Shown here: in pieces, positions 1 through 6,245 of the stretch
Layout: every line of letters starts with the position of its first letter
Numbering within the stretch: the first letter of the stretch is position 1
Assembly: GCA_937859855.1 (NCBI GenBank)
Contig: CALMAR010000162.1
Coordinates: 1 to 6,958, forward strand
From: an uncultured Kineosporia sp.
Lineage (GTDB): Bacteria; Actinomycetota; Actinomycetes; Actinomycetales; Kineosporiaceae
Length of the DNA: 6,958 bases
Direction of reading: 5' to 3'
Made by a program: the position numbers and the translations under genes
The notes under the pieces: generated by a model
Told to the model about the DNA's origin: nothing
The model's database searches: none
The model's input: the letters and a program-made list of their open reading frames with translations, nothing else

Positions 1-2
1 TC

Positions 3-143
3 TCCACCCACCTGCTGGATCTGGCGGTGCAGGCCTGCGAGCACGCCGTGGTGCGGCGGGCGGGCCAGGGGGTAGCCCGGGTGGGCACCGAGGAGCTGTC
101 CGGCACTGAGGGTGCCGGGCGATATCGGGGCCTGCTGGCGTGA
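3..143 (+). CDS. ABC transporter ATP-binding protein, C-terminal fragment
   Basis: This is the last 46 residues of a gene that begins before the window; the frame is open from base 3 to TGA at 141-143. It starts with STHLLDLAVQACEHAVV and continues with RRAGQGVARVGTEEL. The STH matches the H-loop (switch histidine) of ABC ATPases, and the following helix plus a 'GxxVARVGTxEEL'-type strand is the usual end of the nucleotide-binding domain in drug, lipid or other export-type ABC systems. Walker A, Q-loop, signature and Walker B would lie upstream and cannot be seen. The stop overlaps the GTG start of the next gene by 4 nt (GTGA), a typical translationally coupled ATPase-permease pair. The substrate cannot be inferred. 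The assignment rests on a short segment and on the neighbouring membrane protein. Confidence 0.75.
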   Translation, partial: STHLLDLAVQACEHAVVRRAGQGVARVGTEELSGTEGAGRYRGLLA

Positions 144-1705
144 GCGTCCCGGCTGTGCTGGCTGGACGGCTCGACCCGCCAGGGGCCTCCCGGCAGCTGG
201 TTGCCCTGCTCCGGTTGCGCGCGGCCGGCCTGCGCGGAAGTGCCCGGCGCCGGACGGTTCTCGGGCTGCTGACGCTACCGATGCTTGCGCCGCTGGCGGT
301 GCTGGCCGGAACCCGGATGCCTGCCGGGGGCGCTCGTGACGCACTGCTGCTGACCCCGACCGCGTGGCTGGCTTTCGCGCTGACCTCGATCGTGGCCGCT
401 GCCAGCACCGGAGCCCGGACCCTGCTGCCCCGCGACCAGAGCCAGGCTTTTCCGATCGGCCCGCTGGCCGAGCACCTCGGCGCCCTGATCCTGGCGCCGC
501 TGAACGCCGCCTGGATCGTGCAGGCGGCGGGGCTGCTCACCCTGACCAGCTGGGGGTTCTCCTGGCAGCACCGGATACCGGCCGGTCTGACCATGACCAT
601 GCTCTGGATCGTGTTCTGCACGGCCTTCGCGCAGCTGATCGGATGGCTGATGGAATTGTCCCGGACCATGGCGGCCGGACCGTGGCTGGTGCGGATCACT
701 GCCGCCGGGATGGCTGCGGCCGGGGCAGCCCTGGTGATCACCGGCAACCTGGGCGCGGTGCTGGACCAGGCCCCAACCACCTGGTTCATCGCCGTGGCTG
801 TTGATCCCCGGTTCTGGCCATCCCTGACCTCGGATCTGATTCGCGGCCGGGTAAGCGACTCCAGCGTCGCCGTGGTGATGCTGGTCATGGCCGCTGCGAT
901 CAGCATTGGCGCGGGAGCACGTCTGGTCGCCGTTCTGCAGCGCCGCACCCCCCGTGACCAGATCAGGACCGAAGCCCGCCGGTATCCGGCTCGGGAGATG
1001 CCGGAAAGTGTGCTGGCTCTGTCCATCCGGATCGACCGGGCCAGTGTGTGGCGTTCGGTGCCGTTGCGCCGCGGACTGTTCACCCTGGCTGCCATCCCGG
1101 GCGGTGCCGCCGCGCTGGCCGGGCTGCCGTGGCATCTGCTGGTGCTGCTGCCCGGGCTGGCCGCTTCCGGGGCGGGGCTGCTGTTCGGGGTCAATGCGCT
1201 GGCCCTGGACGGTCCAGGTGCGGTCTGGCGGGAGAGTCTTCCTGGCCAGGCCCGCATCCTGCTGTTCGCCCGGCTGGTGGTGGTGGCTGAGGTCTGTGCG
1301 CTGGCCGGAGCCGAAGCGGCAGCCATCGGGATGCTCAGGGCGCCTGGCTGGCCGGACCGCGCGGAACTGCTGTCAGTGATCGGGTCGCTGATAGCGAGCA
1401 CGGCCCTGGTGCTGGGCCGCTGCGCCCGCTGGTCGATCGCTCACCCCTATCCGGCCAGGCTGCGGGACGCCCGGGACCATCCGGCGCCGCACGCCGCGAT
1501 GGCTGGGTATTCGGCCCGGCTGGCTGCCCTGACCACCCTGATCGGGCTGGTCTTCTCGCTCTGCGCCCGCTGGCAGCTCGCTGGCGCAGCGGTGTTCTTC
1601 ACACTGGCGGCGTGCCTGTGGTCGGCCCGGTCCATCTCGGGGGCGATGAGGCGCTGGGACGACGCCAGCCGCCGCAGCCAGGTGATCGCCACCGTCGCCG
1701 TCTGA
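140..1705 (+). CDS. ABC-type exporter permease, multi-pass membrane protein
   Basis: This 521-residue integral membrane protein is most likely the permease partner of the ATPase fragment just upstream, with which it overlaps by 4 nt; that overlap is why the GTG at 140 is taken as the start. The first ~37 residues are basic (LRLRAAGLRGSARRR) and probably cytoplasmic, as in ABC-2-like permeases. Hydrophobic segments lie roughly at 39-57, 70-90, 113-136, 149-171, 183-203, 242-266, 312-330, 332-352, 373-397, 409-426, 459-476 and 480-495, so there are about 11-12 helices in two halves separated by a charged loop (267-310). 'PRDQSQAFPIGPL' (97-109) and 'NALALDGPGAVWRESLPGQ' (352-370) sit at matching places in the two halves and resemble short cytosolic motifs common in actinobacterial ABC export permeases. 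Family level only: no substrate can be named. It may be unrelated to the pilus genes downstream, from which a 178-nt gap separates it. Confidence 0.7.
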   Translation: MSVPAVLAGRLDPPGASRQLVALLRLRAAGLRGSARRRTVLGLLTLPMLAPLAVLAGTRMPAGGARDALLLTPTAWLAFALTSIVAAASTGARTLLPRDQSQAFPIGPLAEHLGALILAPLNAAWIVQAAGLLTLTSWGFSWQHRIPAGLTMTMLWIVFCTAFAQLIGWLMELSRTMAAGPWLVRITAAGMAAAGAALVITGNLGAVLDQAPTTWFIAVAVDPRFWPSLTSDLIRGRVSDSSVAVVMLVMAAAISIGAGARLVAVLQRRTPRDQIRTEARRYPAREMPESVLALSIRIDRASVWRSVPLRRGLFTLAAIPGGAAALAGLPWHLLVLLPGLAASGAGLLFGVNALALDGPGAVWRESLPGQARILLFARLVVVAEVCALAGAEAAAIGMLRAPGWPDRAELLSVIGSLIASTALVLGRCARWSIAHPYPARLRDARDHPAPHAAMAGYSARLAALTTLIGLVFSLCARWQLAGAAVFFTLAACLWSARSISGAMRRWDDASRRSQVIATVAV

Positions 1706-1883
1706 CCCACCCGGTAGCCGGATGCAGCAAACTCCTGACTGCGAGTATCGGACATATCACCCGGAGCGTCTGCGAGCATTGCCCGGCGTGGTGCAGACTG
1801 TGCGGGATCGTCGAGGGTGCAGCCATTGACGGGCCATTAACCGGTGACAGACCGGGCACGCCCGGCCTGGCTGGGATGGGAGA
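1706..1883 (+). promoter_or_regulatory. Intergenic leader of the tadE-tadG genes with small overlapping hairpins
   Basis: This 178-nt non-coding stretch lies between the ABC permease stop and tadE. It should hold the end of the ABC transcription unit and the start of the tad unit. A TTGACG hexamer (1826-1831) looks like a -35 box, but no good TANNNT box lies 16-18 nt downstream, so I do not call a promoter position. Two inverted repeats sit just before tadE: CCGGT/ACCGG (1841-1845 with 1851-1855) and CCGGGC/GCCCGG (1852-1857 with 1860-1865). They share bases 1852-1855, so only one can form at a time. No U-run follows either, so neither looks like a standard intrinsic terminator. The purine-rich GGGATGGGAGA directly before the ATG at 1884 is the probable ribosome binding site. 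Confidence 0.4.
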
Positions 1884-2354
1884 ATGGGGTTGGTCAGGTG
1901 CCGACTTCTGGATCGCCAGACCGACGCCGGGGCCAGCGCGGTGGAATTCGCGCTGGTCGTACCGCTGCTGCTGCTGATCCTGCTGGGCGTGATCCAGTAC
2001 GGCGTCGGCCTGTACCAGGTGCAGGTCTTCACATCGTTGGTCAGTGACGCGGCCAAGAATGCAGCCACGGGCATCAGTTCCTGCTCGGCTTTCACCAGCA
2101 CAGTGCGCTCGATGGCCGACGGCAGCGGTGTCGACGGCGCATCGGTCAGCGTGCGCGTGTCCTGGCTGGCTCAGGATCCCAGCAACGCTTACATCCCCAG
2201 CGGCAGTGCCACCCGGCTGGGGCTGGCCAAGGTGACCGCGACGTTCACCCCGTTCCAGCTTGCTGTTCCCTTCGTGCCGTTCCCGTCGCAGATCACCCGG
2301 ACCCAGTCTGCGCCAGTACAGGACCTGGGCACCCAGACCGGTCCCTGCCTCTGA
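1884..2354 (+). CDS. tadE: TadE-like minor pilin (pseudopilin) of a Tad pilus
   Basis: This 156-residue protein has a short charged leader and a single N-terminal hydrophobic helix (about 20-40, with a run LVVPLLLLILLGVIQYG), then an extracytoplasmic domain. The segment DAGASAVEFALVVP is the hallmark of TadE-family proteins (TadE-like, PF07811): G16 followed by ASAVEF places a Glu at +5 (E21) and Phe at +6. This matches the prepilin-type site cut by the Tad peptidase TadV in characterised systems. The C-terminal part (KVTATFTPFQLAVPFVPF) resembles the usual TadE beta-rich ending. Cys67 and Cys155 could form a disulfide in the mature domain. The ATG at 1884 is preferred because it gives a short leader and follows GGGATGGGAGA. 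The stop overlaps the next start by 1 nt (TGATG), so the two genes are probably made together. In known Tad systems such pseudopilins are needed for pilus assembly. Confidence 0.88.
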   Translation: MGLVRCRLLDRQTDAGASAVEFALVVPLLLLILLGVIQYGVGLYQVQVFTSLVSDAAKNAATGISSCSAFTSTVRSMADGSGVDGASVSVRVSWLAQDPSNAYIPSGSATRLGLAKVTATFTPFQLAVPFVPFPSQITRTQSAPVQDLGTQTGPCL

Positions 2355-4057
2355 TGCGGATCCGGCTCCTTCCCGGTGGTGACGAGGCCGGCGTCGTCGC
2401 GATCATCGTGGCCCTGTCCATCTCCACCTTCCTGCTCGGATCGGCGGCGCTGGCCGTCGACCTGGGCACCGCCTACGTGCGAAAGGCTGAGTTGAAGGCG
2501 CTGGCCGAAAAGGTGGCGATCGCCGGCGCGACGGCGCTTCCCGACATCACCGGCGGGCTGTCCGAAGCGGTGGACACCCTGGGCAGCGGAGGTACCCCCG
2601 GAACCGGACTGTGCGCCGACCTCGATCTACCGGGCGTCTGCACCGCCACCGGCAACTGGGCCAGCGACAACAACCCAGCCAACGGTGAGATCACCTTTTA
2701 CGCCGATGACGGCCAGACCGGCGAGCTGGCCGATCGCAACGGCGACGGCCAGCTCAGCACCGCCGACCGGGTGTCCGGCGGGGAGGCGATCGGGATCAAC
2801 GTCCTGCTGCCGAAGTCGCAGGTGCCCTTCGGCCTGGCCAGCACCCTCGGCTTCAACTCTGCATCCTTGCAGGAGAGCGCCAGCGCGCGGCTCGGCACTC
2901 CACTCGGTTCCGGAATTCTGCCTTTCGGCCTGAGCCCGACCGACCTGGCCAATGGACAGTTCTGTGTTTCGGACCCAACGCTGCCCCCGGCGCCGGTCAA
3001 CCCCTACCCGGGGTCGCTCAGCCTCTACTCCCTCACCGCCACCCCCGGCACGGTTGACTCGAACAACCCGAGCCCGGTCGTGAAGCTCACGATCAGCCCT
3101 CCCTTCGGCGTCCCCAACACGATCCGGGTGTACTTCGAGAACAAGACCAATTTCGTCACGGCTGTGCGATCGGGAGGCGGCTGGACCGTCACCGCTCCGG
3201 ACGGAGATCCAGGGACCAGCGTGCGGATCTGGGCCCGATGGACCGGGTTCTTCGGCGCCACCATCACTCAGCCCGCCACCATCGTCTATTCGGGCACAGC
3301 ACCGTCCGGCACCAGCCCATGCACGCTCCCGCAGGTCAACCACGGCTACGCCCGGCTGGCCCGGACCAGCCCGAGTGGTGACACTCTGGAGCCCAACATC
3401 CGGCTCAGCACGCAGGTCAAGCTTTATCCCAGCGGCGGGTTGCTGGGCTCGCTCGGCCAGGGGCTCGACTGCGTGAGTGCGGCCTTCTCATCGGCCAGCA
3501 CCTGCCTGAAAACCGTCTTCGGTGAATCATTCAGCACCCGGCTCACCGACGGCTTCTTCGACTCCAGCAGCGGTACGCCCGGACGACTGGTCGGCGACTG
3601 CGGCGGCGGCACCTACTCGCCGCGCGGCTTCGGCGGGGTGGATGCCATGCGGCTGCTGGATGCTGCCAGCCCGCTGGTCGACGACAGCTTTGGCACCGTT
3701 AGTTCACTGCAAAGCAGCATCCTGAGCGGAACCCTGCCGAACAACAAAGAGGGCTGGATCCGTTCCCAGGCGTTCCGCTGCCCGCGCCTGGCGGTGATGC
3801 CGGTGCTGGACCCCACCCCACTCCCAGGAGTAGTCAGCGGCCAGAGCATCACCAAGTTGACCTATGTCTGGATCGACGACGACGGCAGCGGCCGGGGCTT
3901 TTCCTGGGCGGGCTCCCGGCTCCGGTCCTTCCGGGGGTATGTGCTCGATCCCAAGTACTTCGGCAGCGTGGTCGCCGGTTCTCCGATCGTGGGTCCCTAT
4001 CTTGGTCCCGATATGCCCAAAGAAGCGCTTTTGATCCCGAATTTGCCGACGCCGTGA
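2354..4057 (+). CDS. tadG: TadG-like envelope protein of the Tad pilus locus
   Basis: This 567-residue protein has one N-terminal membrane segment (about 13-36, VVAIIVALSISTFLLGSAAL) followed by AVDLGTAYVRKAELKALAEKVAIAGATAL. That is the layout of the TadG-like N-terminal domain (Flp pilus-assembly TadE/G-like, PF13400), where an 'xVDxGxxYxxRxxLQxxADAAALAGA' type motif is expected. Here the usual Asp of that helix is replaced (AEKVAIAGA). The rest is probably extracytoplasmic. Residues 127-138 (DRNGDGQLSTAD) fit an EF-hand/dockerin calcium loop exactly. Residues 143-182 carry the usual strand region ending in 'ESASARLG'. Residues 215-315 look like a beta-sandwich insert, and the C-terminal 240 residues are not recognised. 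There are eight cysteines (87, 96, 204, 323, 373, 384, 416, 476), enough for four disulfides. I see no von Willebrand A-type DxSxS site, unlike some TadG proteins. The start has no clear Shine-Dalgarno and relies on the TGATG overlap with tadE. The role in assembly or anchoring is inferred from family and context. Confidence 0.8.
   Translation: MRIRLLPGGDEAGVVAIIVALSISTFLLGSAALAVDLGTAYVRKAELKALAEKVAIAGATALPDITGGLSEAVDTLGSGGTPGTGLCADLDLPGVCTATGNWASDNNPANGEITFYADDGQTGELADRNGDGQLSTADRVSGGEAIGINVLLPKSQVPFGLASTLGFNSASLQESASARLGTPLGSGILPFGLSPTDLANGQFCVSDPTLPPAPVNPYPGSLSLYSLTATPGTVDSNNPSPVVKLTISPPFGVPNTIRVYFENKTNFVTAVRSGGGWTVTAPDGDPGTSVRIWARWTGFFGATITQPATIVYSGTAPSGTSPCTLPQVNHGYARLARTSPSGDTLEPNIRLSTQVKLYPSGGLLGSLGQGLDCVSAAFSSASTCLKTVFGESFSTRLTDGFFDSSSGTPGRLVGDCGGGTYSPRGFGGVDAMRLLDAASPLVDDSFGTVSSLQSSILSGTLPNNKEGWIRSQAFRCPRLAVMPVLDPTPLPGVVSGQSITKLTYVWIDDDGSGRGFSWAGSRLRSFRGYVLDPKYFGSVVAGSPIVGPYLGPDMPKEALLIPNLPTP
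2732..2767 (+). other. Dockerin/EF-hand-type calcium-binding loop within TadG-like protein
   Basis: The codons read DRNGDGQLSTAD, residues 127-138 of the TadG-like protein. Positions 1, 3, 5, 7, 9 and 12 of the loop are D, N, D, Q, S and D, with Gly at 6 and Leu at 8. This is the DxNxDGxLxxxD pattern of dockerin and EF-hand calcium loops. The pattern match is direct; calcium binding is inferred. Only one loop is seen, with no second partner EF-hand, so it would act as a single structural calcium site rather than a sensor pair. Confidence 0.6.
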
Positions 4058-4124
4058 TGAGGATGTGCCGCATGGTGCCCAGGTAGCTGATTAATCCAGA
4101 GCTCGACTCGGAGGTTTCCCAGCA

Positions 4125-4140
4125 GGCGCATGGATGCGCC
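4125..4140. repeat. Perfect 16-nt palindrome in the tadG-cpaB gap
   Basis: GGCGCATGGATGCGCC is a 7-bp perfect inverted repeat around a 2-nt centre. As RNA it would form a 6-bp stem with a TGGA loop. It is not followed by a T-run, so it is a poor intrinsic terminator. A dimeric regulator binding site is the other reading. It lies 67 nt after the tadG stop and 126 nt before the chosen cpaB start. Confidence 0.5.
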
Positions 4141-4257
4141 AGAATGCACGCCGGTCGGACTTGCCGCCGGTTGCCGAACCAAATGCCGTTACCTGGTGAT
4201 CCCAGCCCAGACCGCCTCAGGGACGGACCTGATCGCTAGCCAGTTGAATTGACAGTT

Positions 4258-4261
4258 GGGA
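4258..4261 (+). promoter_or_regulatory. Ribosome binding site deciding the cpaB start
   Basis: GGGA lies 5 nt before the ATG at 4267, inside GGGACAGGA. The alternative in-frame TTG at 4249, which would add six residues, has no purine-rich sequence at the right distance. The ATG at 4267 also puts the positively charged GRR directly before the membrane helix, as expected for this family. Confidence 0.55.
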
Positions 4262-4266
4262 CAGGA

Positions 4267-5034
4267 ATGGGACGACGAACGCTCCTGCTGGTCGCTTCGA
4301 TCTTGGTGGCAGCAGTCGGCACCGCTCTGATCTTCCTGTACGTCCGGGGCGCCGATCAGCGGGCCACGCAGGGGGCGGCTCTGGTCAAGGTGGTGGTCAC
4401 CACCAAGGATGTCGCGCAGGGTCAGACGGTGAAACAGGCCTTCGCCGACACTTCGTTCGATCTCAAGGCTGTACCCCGCGATCTCCTTCTGAACGGCGTA
4501 TTCGTTGGCGACGCGGGATTGAATGAGCTCAAGACCAGCGGAGACAAAGCCGCGCTGGCCAATATTCCGAAGAATATGATTGTCGTCGCCTCTGCCTTCG
4601 GGAGTGCGGGTGCCGCAACGGCCAGCGGCATTGCGCGCGGCAAAGTCGCAGTTTCGATGCAGTTGTCCGACCCCAACCGGGTGGCCGGGCTGTTGAAGCC
4701 CGGCACTATGGTGGCCGTCGTTGTGACGACCGACCCTGAGTCGCTGAAGGAACTGGGGGCCACGGTAAGCGGTGGCAGCCAGAATCTGAAGGGATCCTTC
4801 ACCGCTGCGCTGATGACCGACGCCAAGGTGATCAGCGTCGGCAGCACCGGGCAGTCCGGTGGCGGCGAGACCGTCGATCCCAAGATCATCGCGGTCGAGG
4901 TCGATCCTGAGCAGGCACTGGAGATCCGAGCCGGAGAGAAGGTCGGCGAACTCAGCCTGGCCATCCTGGGCAAGGACGCCAAGTTCCCGGTGTTTCTGCC
5001 GCCTCAGATCGTGCCGCTTGGATTTCCGCGATGA
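4267..5034 (+). CDS. cpaB: CpaB/RcpC-type Tad pilus assembly protein (SAF domain)
   Basis: This 255-residue protein is anchored by one N-terminal helix (about 5-25, LLLVASILVAAVGTALIFLY) after a basic MGRR, so the rest should face outside the membrane. Residues about 38-110 fit a SAF domain (VKVVVTTKDVAQGQTV, later VPRDLL and IPKNMIVVASAF), as in CpaB/RcpC and FlgA-like proteins. Residues about 124-235 fit the CpaB/RcpC C-terminal domain (KVAVSMQLSDPNRVAGLLKP, then VDPEQALEIRAGEKVGELSL). In Gram-negative systems RcpC/CpaB works with the outer-membrane secretin. No secretin is visible here, as expected for a Gram-positive, so the role is probably wall- or platform-associated. A longer form starting at TTG 4249 is possible but has no ribosome binding site. 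It overlaps cpaE by 4 nt (ATGA). A patch around 4560-4590 is noticeably more AT-rich than the surroundings. Confidence 0.87.
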   Translation: MGRRTLLLVASILVAAVGTALIFLYVRGADQRATQGAALVKVVVTTKDVAQGQTVKQAFADTSFDLKAVPRDLLLNGVFVGDAGLNELKTSGDKAALANIPKNMIVVASAFGSAGAATASGIARGKVAVSMQLSDPNRVAGLLKPGTMVAVVVTTDPESLKELGATVSGGSQNLKGSFTAALMTDAKVISVGSTGQSGGGETVDPKIIAVEVDPEQALEIRAGEKVGELSLAILGKDAKFPVFLPPQIVPLGFPR

Positions 5035-6245
5035 GCAGCGGTCCGATCTTCTGTGACCCCAGCCCGGAGACGGCTGAGGCCCTTCGCGAGCACTTGGGCG
5101 GAGAAGGGCTCATCTTCAACGACCTCAGTCACCTGCGTGATCACCTGCAGCTGGCACCGGATGAGGACACCATCGTGCTGGGTCCGGGGGTCAGCGACGG
5201 GGAGGCGTTCTCGGTCGCCGATTACCTCCGGGGCCGTCCCGATCTCGGCGTGATCCTGATGCGCCGGCAGGTGACCACTCCGCTGCTACAGGAGGCACTG
5301 CGGGCCGGGATGTTCGAAGTGGTTGACGAGCGGGATCTGCTCGGGCTGGAATCCGCGATCAAGCGCAGCAGCCATCTCGCCGCCTCCTTGCGTGAGAACG
5401 CCGCCCTGCCGGGGGCGACCGCGCCTGCACCGCCGGCGGGCGCACCCAGCGGCCCATTGGGCCGGGTGATCACGGTATTCGCGGCCAAGGGTGGTTGCGG
5501 CAAGACCACCCTGGCCACCAACCTCGCCGCCGCGCTGGCCGACCGCGGCCGGCACGAGGTCTGCCTGGTCGACCTGGACCTGACCTTCGGCGATGTCGCG
5601 ATCGCCATGCAGCTGTTCCCCGCCCGCACCATCGCCGACGCGGTACCGATCGCAGAGTCGCTGGATGCACGAGGGGTCTCGGGGATGCTGACCCACCACT
5701 CACCGGGCCTGAACGCGCTGGTCGCCCCGACCGATCCCAGCCTGGCCGAGTCGATCGAACCCGCTCTGATCACCAGGTTGCTCGGCCTTCTCCGGCAGGA
5801 GTACGAGTTCATCGTCATCGACACGCCGCCGACCTTCGATGACCCGGTACTGGCGGCGCTGGACGTGTCGGACCTGATCGCACTGATCGTCACGCCCGAC
5901 GTCCCAGCGCTGAAGAACTTGAAGATCACTCTGGAGACGCTGATCGAACTGAACTACTCCCGCGATCGGTTCCGGCTGGTGCTCAACCGGGCCGATGCCA
6001 AGGTCGGCATCACTCACAGCGAGGTGGAGAGCACCGCAGGCATGACCCTGGCAGCGCAGATCCCCAGCTCGCGGGATGTTCCGGCCACCATCAACCGCGG
6101 GGTGCCGATCGTGCAGGACGACCCGAAGCACCCAGTCAGCGTCGCGATCCGTACATTTGGCGAGCGCGAAGTACTCGCCCAAGGGACTGGCCGCGGGGAT
6201 CGGCCAGATCGCAGGGGCTTTAGAAGACGGAGGCCCAAGTCGTGA
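5031..6245 (+). CDS. cpaE: CpaE/TadZ-type pilus localisation ATPase
   Basis: This 404-residue protein has two domains. Residues 1-115 look like a receiver (CheY-like) fold, with strands at IFCDPS, TIVLGP and GVILMRR and the helix LLQEALRAGMFEVVDERD. However, the strand that should carry the phosphorylated Asp reads TIVLGPGVS, so it is an unphosphorylatable pseudo-receiver, as in the TadZ/CpaE family. After a Pro/Ala linker (126-141) comes a ParA/MinD-type ATPase. It has the deviant Walker A KGGCGKTT (153-160, K153 and K158), the A' motif VDLDLTFGD (D181, D183) and Walker B FIVIDTPP (D264). All key residues are present, so it should bind and hydrolyse ATP. The tail is strongly basic (GFRRRRPKS). 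In studied Tad systems TadZ/CpaE places the pilus machine at a site in the cell. It overlaps cpaB by 4 nt (ATGA) with no clear Shine-Dalgarno, suggesting coupling, and overlaps cpaF by 4 nt (GTGA). Confidence 0.9.
   Translation: MSSGPIFCDPSPETAEALREHLGGEGLIFNDLSHLRDHLQLAPDEDTIVLGPGVSDGEAFSVADYLRGRPDLGVILMRRQVTTPLLQEALRAGMFEVVDERDLLGLESAIKRSSHLAASLRENAALPGATAPAPPAGAPSGPLGRVITVFAAKGGCGKTTLATNLAAALADRGRHEVCLVDLDLTFGDVAIAMQLFPARTIADAVPIAESLDARGVSGMLTHHSPGLNALVAPTDPSLAESIEPALITRLLGLLRQEYEFIVIDTPPTFDDPVLAALDVSDLIALIVTPDVPALKNLKITLETLIELNYSRDRFRLVLNRADAKVGITHSEVESTAGMTLAAQIPSSRDVPATINRGVPIVQDDPKHPVSVAIRTFGEREVLAQGTGRGDRPDRRGFRRRRPKS
6229..6233 (+). promoter_or_regulatory. Strong Shine-Dalgarno for cpaF
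   Basis: GGAGG lies 8 nt before the GTG at 6242, inside the last codons of cpaE. It fixes the GTG as the cpaF start and shows that cpaF can recruit ribosomes itself as well as through the GTGA overlap. Confidence 0.75.

Larger units (their letters stand above)
4058..4266 (+). promoter_or_regulatory. Intergenic region before cpaB with palindrome and short direct repeats
   Basis: This 209-nt gap is the only break between the tad genes, all of whose other junctions overlap. It most likely separates two transcription units. It contains a perfect 16-nt palindrome at 4125-4140, TTGCCG repeated 10 bp apart (4161 and 4171), and CAGTTG repeated 12 bp apart (4241 and 4253). An imperfect copy of the palindrome core (CGCATGGTGC, 4069-4078) lies near the tadG stop. 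I see no U-rich terminator, no convincing -35/-10 pair, no tRNA and no Flp-like small prepilin gene on either strand. Regulatory function is inferred only from position. Confidence 0.4.

Noticed and set aside
275..1135. Long minus-strand open frame opposite the ABC permease
   Set aside because: It is low-complexity, Gly/Gln/His/Arg-rich and has no membrane or domain pattern, whereas the + frame is a clear multi-helix protein. High GC leaves few stops in antisense frames.
1963..1985. CTG repeat tract as a phase-variable microsatellite
   Set aside because: It encodes the leucine-rich membrane helix of TadE, and the repeat is a triplet that would not shift the frame.
4249..4254. TTGACA as a consensus -35 box, or TTG as the cpaB start
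   Set aside because: No -10-like sequence follows at 16-18 nt, and the TTG has no Shine-Dalgarno, while the ATG at 4267 does.
4058..4266. Small Flp prepilin gene in the tadG-cpaB gap
   Set aside because: No frame on either strand gives the short hydrophobic G-xxxx-EY type sequence.
6180..6245. Frameshift at the cpaE C-terminus
   Set aside because: The basic ending GFRRRRPKS is what CpaE proteins of this group usually show, and the stop overlaps the well-supported cpaF start.
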